From Candidatus Eiseniibacteriota bacterium (GTDB lineage: Bacteria; Eisenbacteria; RBG-16-71-46), in the NCBI GenBank assembly GCA_023249845.1, contig JAHFBW010000006.1, positions 1 through 32,089 of the forward strand: 32,089 nt of DNA. Direction: 5' to 3'. The notes under the pieces are model-generated. The model was not told the origin of the DNA and searched no databases. It saw only the letters and a list, made by a program, of their open reading frames with translations. Below, one piece after another: positions 29,924 through 32,089 of this stretch (positions are counted from its first letter, which is position 1; every line of letters begins with the position of its first letter). The translations under genes were made by a program, and so were the position numbers.

Positions 29924-31999
29924 CTACGGGAGCGACTGCCCATGACGCGCGAGCAGATCCCCCGCCTCCTTGAGCTCGGGGTGTCTCTGGAGCGAGCGCT
30001 TCCACGCCGCGCGCGCCTCGCGAACGCGTCCCATCGCGGCAAGCGCCTGTCCCTCGCGTATGTCGGCCTCGCGCCACGCCGGCATCAGCCGGCGCGCTTC
30101 GTGGAACGCCTCGAGCGCGCCATGGGCGTCGCCAGCATGAAGCCTGGCCAGCCCCAGTCTCTCACGGAGATCACCTTCGAGCGGCTGCTGACTCGAAGCC
30201 GCCTCGTATTGCGCGCGCGCCTCGTTGTAACGCCCGTCGAGCATGGCGAGGTTCCCCGAAAACGTGCGCGCGCGGGCATTCCACGGTGACGACGCGATGG
30301 CGCGCGCGAACTCGGCGGATGCAGGTGCGCGCACGGTGCTGTCGCGATAGGCGCGGAGCCCCAGTGGACCCAGCGCCTGCGTGCCACCTGGCATGTAGCG
30401 GTAGGCGTGTTCGCGCGCGAGTGCCGCGCACGAACCGTCGCGGCGAAGCCAGAGCGCCGCGGCGTCATCGGCGAATACCAGCGCCCAGGTGGAGTCCGCG
30501 TCCAGGAAATCGGCGAGGTCGGGGTTGCCCGCAAGCACGCGCGGCAGCAGGATCCAATCGAACCGGAAGCGCCGATCGAGTTCGCGCCACGCCTGGGGGT
30601 CCTGGAGCGCGTAGGCGTAGAGGTAGCGGATCTCCTTGGTGCCCGCTTGGTGGATGTCCATGAACGGCAGGCGGCCGGGGTCGGGGAAGAACCGGTAGAG
30701 CAGGTAGCCACCGAACGAGAAAACGTTGAACGACCGGCCGCGCACGCCGTGCTGCTCGATCCAGTCGCTGGCCCGCTCGGGGTAGAGCGTGTGCACCCAG
30801 CCGTAGCCGAGCCCGGTGAGTGGCTGCATGAGCGTCGGGAGGACGAGCGCCACGCTCACCCCCGAGGCCACCACCGCGCGCCGCGCGGGCGCACGCAGCG
30901 CCTCTTGCCAGCGCCGGCGAGTCAACCAGTCTCCGACGTCTCGTGACACGAACGGCGCCAGCGCCAGCGCGGCATAACCCAGGAAGCGCTGCGTCATCAA
31001 CGCCTGCGGCAGGCAGACGAGCAGGAGCACGGCCTGCGCGACGTCGAAGCCACGCGTGCGCCAGCGCGCGATCGCCCCCAGCACCACGACCGCGAGCCAC
31101 AGTGGCAGCGCGTCACGGATGTGCACGTCCCAGTAGATCGGGTCCAGCTCGCCGATGGTCTTGTAGATGGGCTCGTGCCGCCACACGGTGAAGTACTCGA
31201 GCGGCTGCACCAGCGCGCGCCAGCCGAACGGGTTGGCGAGGCTCGCGACCGCCGCGGCGGCGATGGCGATGGCCAGCATCCCGGGCCGGCGGCCTCGCTT
31301 GCGATGAAGCAGGTCGTCCAGCAGGTAGCCGCCCGAGATGACGAAGCCCAGGTAGTACGAGATGTGAATGTTCGCCCACAGCAGGGCGATGGGTACGATC
31401 CCCCATGCGAGGTCGAGCCGCGGGCGGGTGATCGCGTCCTCCACGCTCGCCCGCGCACGGCGCGTCTCGAGCAGCAGCACCTGGGCGGCGAGCAAGACGC
31501 CCGCGAGCGTCTCGGGTCGCATCTGGGCTCGCTGCCGCCAGAGCAGCGCCGTCCACACCAGCATCGCGATGGGCGCGACGCCGGTCGCCCCCATGCGGCG
31601 TGCAGCGACGTAGGCCATACCAAACGCGGCCAGCGTGGTGATCCAGCGCCACACGTAGAGACCATGGACGCCGAACAACTCCCAGAACGGCCACAGCGCG
31701 ACGCGGAACAGCCATGACGGCAGCACGTCGGGCGCGCCGTGCGTGGGCCACGTCCACACTTGCGTCATGGGGATGGTGTGCGTGCGCCACAACGTCCTGC
31801 CCACGGCCAGGTGTTGCCATAGGTCGGGATCGTGGATGGCGTAAGTGCACGCTGCCAGCACGCACAGCGCGGCCACCAAGAGTGTTGCCGCGCGCGCCTC
31901 GCGCGTCATCGCGGGCAGCGGCTCGGCTGCCACCCCGCCGCGCTTCCTGCCGCGCTCCTCCCTGCTCGCCCGCCCCGCCCGCGTTCGCGGTGGGGTCAA
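29924..31999 (-). CDS. Polytopic membrane protein with C-terminal TPR repeats
   Basis: 691 residues if started at TTG 31999, which overlaps the upstream stop as TTGA and has GAGG seven nt before it; ATG 31909 (661 residues) is an alternative without a ribosome binding site. Residues about 35-400 hold some ten to twelve membrane segments with a GT-C-like first loop (HDPDLWQHLAVGRTLW). Then comes a soluble part (YPERASDWIEQHGVRGRSFNVFSFGGYLLYRFFPDPGRLPFMDIHQ) and, from about residue 570, TPR-like repeats (NARARTFSGNLAMLDGRYNEARAQYEAA, EGDLRERLGLARLHAGDAHGALEAFHEA, ADIREGQALAAMGRVREARAAWKRSLQ). Such proteins are common in FCB-type bacteria without an assigned activity. A glycosyltransferase or a peptide-substrate membrane factor is possible. 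Confidence 0.72.
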   Translation of the reverse strand: MTPPRTRAGRASREERGRKRGGVAAEPLPAMTREARAATLLVAALCVLAACTYAIHDPDLWQHLAVGRTLWRTHTIPMTQVWTWPTHGAPDVLPSWLFRVALWPFWELFGVHGLYVWRWITTLAAFGMAYVAARRMGATGVAPIAMLVWTALLWRQRAQMRPETLAGVLLAAQVLLLETRRARASVEDAITRPRLDLAWGIVPIALLWANIHISYYLGFVISGGYLLDDLLHRKRGRRPGMLAIAIAAAAVASLANPFGWRALVQPLEYFTVWRHEPIYKTIGELDPIYWDVHIRDALPLWLAVVVLGAIARWRTRGFDVAQAVLLLVCLPQALMTQRFLGYAALALAPFVSRDVGDWLTRRRWQEALRAPARRAVVASGVSVALVLPTLMQPLTGLGYGWVHTLYPERASDWIEQHGVRGRSFNVFSFGGYLLYRFFPDPGRLPFMDIHQAGTKEIRYLYAYALQDPQAWRELDRRFRFDWILLPRVLAGNPDLADFLDADSTWALVFADDAAALWLRRDGSCAALAREHAYRYMPGGTQALGPLGLRAYRDSTVRAPASAEFARAIASSPWNARARTFSGNLAMLDGRYNEARAQYEAASSQQPLEGDLRERLGLARLHAGDAHGALEAFHEARRLMPAWREADIREGQALAAMGRVREARAAWKRSLQRHPELKEAGDLLARHGQSLP

Positions 32000-32089
32000 G
32001 GAAGGACCTCGACGTCGTAGACGGTGGTGCCCTGCGTCACGCGCTTCGCCACGTCGAGGCCGCGCGTCACGCGCGCGAAGATGGTGTAG
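31996..32089 (-). CDS. Cyclophilin-type peptidyl-prolyl isomerase, C-terminal end only
   Basis: The minus-strand frame from the window edge to TGA (31998-31996) reads YTIFARVTRGLDVAKRVTQG then TTVYDVEVLP. This matches the end of bacterial cyclophilins (typically V-F-G-x-V-x-x-G-x-D-V-V-x-x-I ...), where it closes the barrel. Only about 31 residues are visible; the active site and start lie outside the window. It is followed immediately (TTGA overlap) by the membrane-TPR gene. Confidence 0.7.
   Translation of the reverse strand, partial: YTIFARVTRGLDVAKRVTQGTTVYDVEVLP

Noticed and set aside
1-32089. CRISPR arrays, tRNA or rRNA genes, prophage or integron features
   Set aside because: I saw no regularly spaced direct repeats, no cloverleaf-like sequence with TTCGA-type arm, and no integrase or phage genes.

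Overview
The window is about 32 kb of dense, high-G+C DNA (roughly two thirds to 70% G+C by eye) with stop/start overlaps, many GTG and some TTG starts, and genes on both strands. It comes from a diderm bacterium. A TonB-dependent receptor, a PorV/PorQ-family outer-membrane protein, lipoproteins and secreted proteins ending in a FlgD-Ig/T9SS-type C-terminal domain suggest the FCB/Gemmatimonadota side of the tree, for example a 'Candidatus Eisenbacteria'-like lineage. That assignment is inference; there is no rRNA or marker gene here.

Layout. 1-8102 (minus) is an envelope operon: TonB-dependent receptor, PorV-like protein, NHL-repeat lipoprotein, FlgD-Ig secreted protein and an Ig/FnIII-like lipoprotein cut by the window edge. 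8229-11806 (minus) is a second unit: RpiB-type sugar-phosphate isomerase, adenosine deaminase and a paralogue of the FlgD-Ig protein. 11939-13279 (plus) is a secreted M16-fold protein without the zinc site. 13326-13854 holds a hairpin, a 177-bp terminal-inverted-repeat element and pterin-4a-carbinolamine dehydratase. 13980-14636 is uridine kinase. 14645-15349 (minus) is a MerB-family gene with one in-frame TGA at the catalytic-cysteine position. 15549-17175 is thymidine kinase plus a BMP-family nucleoside-binding lipoprotein. 17252-19383 is an MBL-fold hydrolase plus a Glu/Leu-type dehydrogenase. 19456-20628 is a SpoIIE-type phosphatase. 20648-23597 holds two convergent GT-C-like membrane proteins. 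23645-24577 (minus) is a secreted phosphoesterase. 24704-29206 is a nucleoside-type ABC transporter (ATPase and two permeases) plus purine nucleoside phosphorylase. 29438-29833 is a small secreted protein. 29924-31999 is a membrane protein with C-terminal TPRs, and 31996-32089 is the end of a cyclophilin.

Two themes stand out. First, much of the window deals with nucleosides: uptake (BMP lipoprotein, ATPase, two permeases), deamination (adenosine deaminase), phosphorolysis (PNP), salvage (uridine and thymidine kinases) and handling of the released pentose phosphate (RpiB-like isomerase). Second, the MerB-family gene is a strong selenoprotein candidate. Its TGA falls exactly where organomercurial lyases carry their second catalytic cysteine, the frame continues through the rest of the family domain, and a hairpin shaped like a bacterial SECIS element lies 19 nt downstream.
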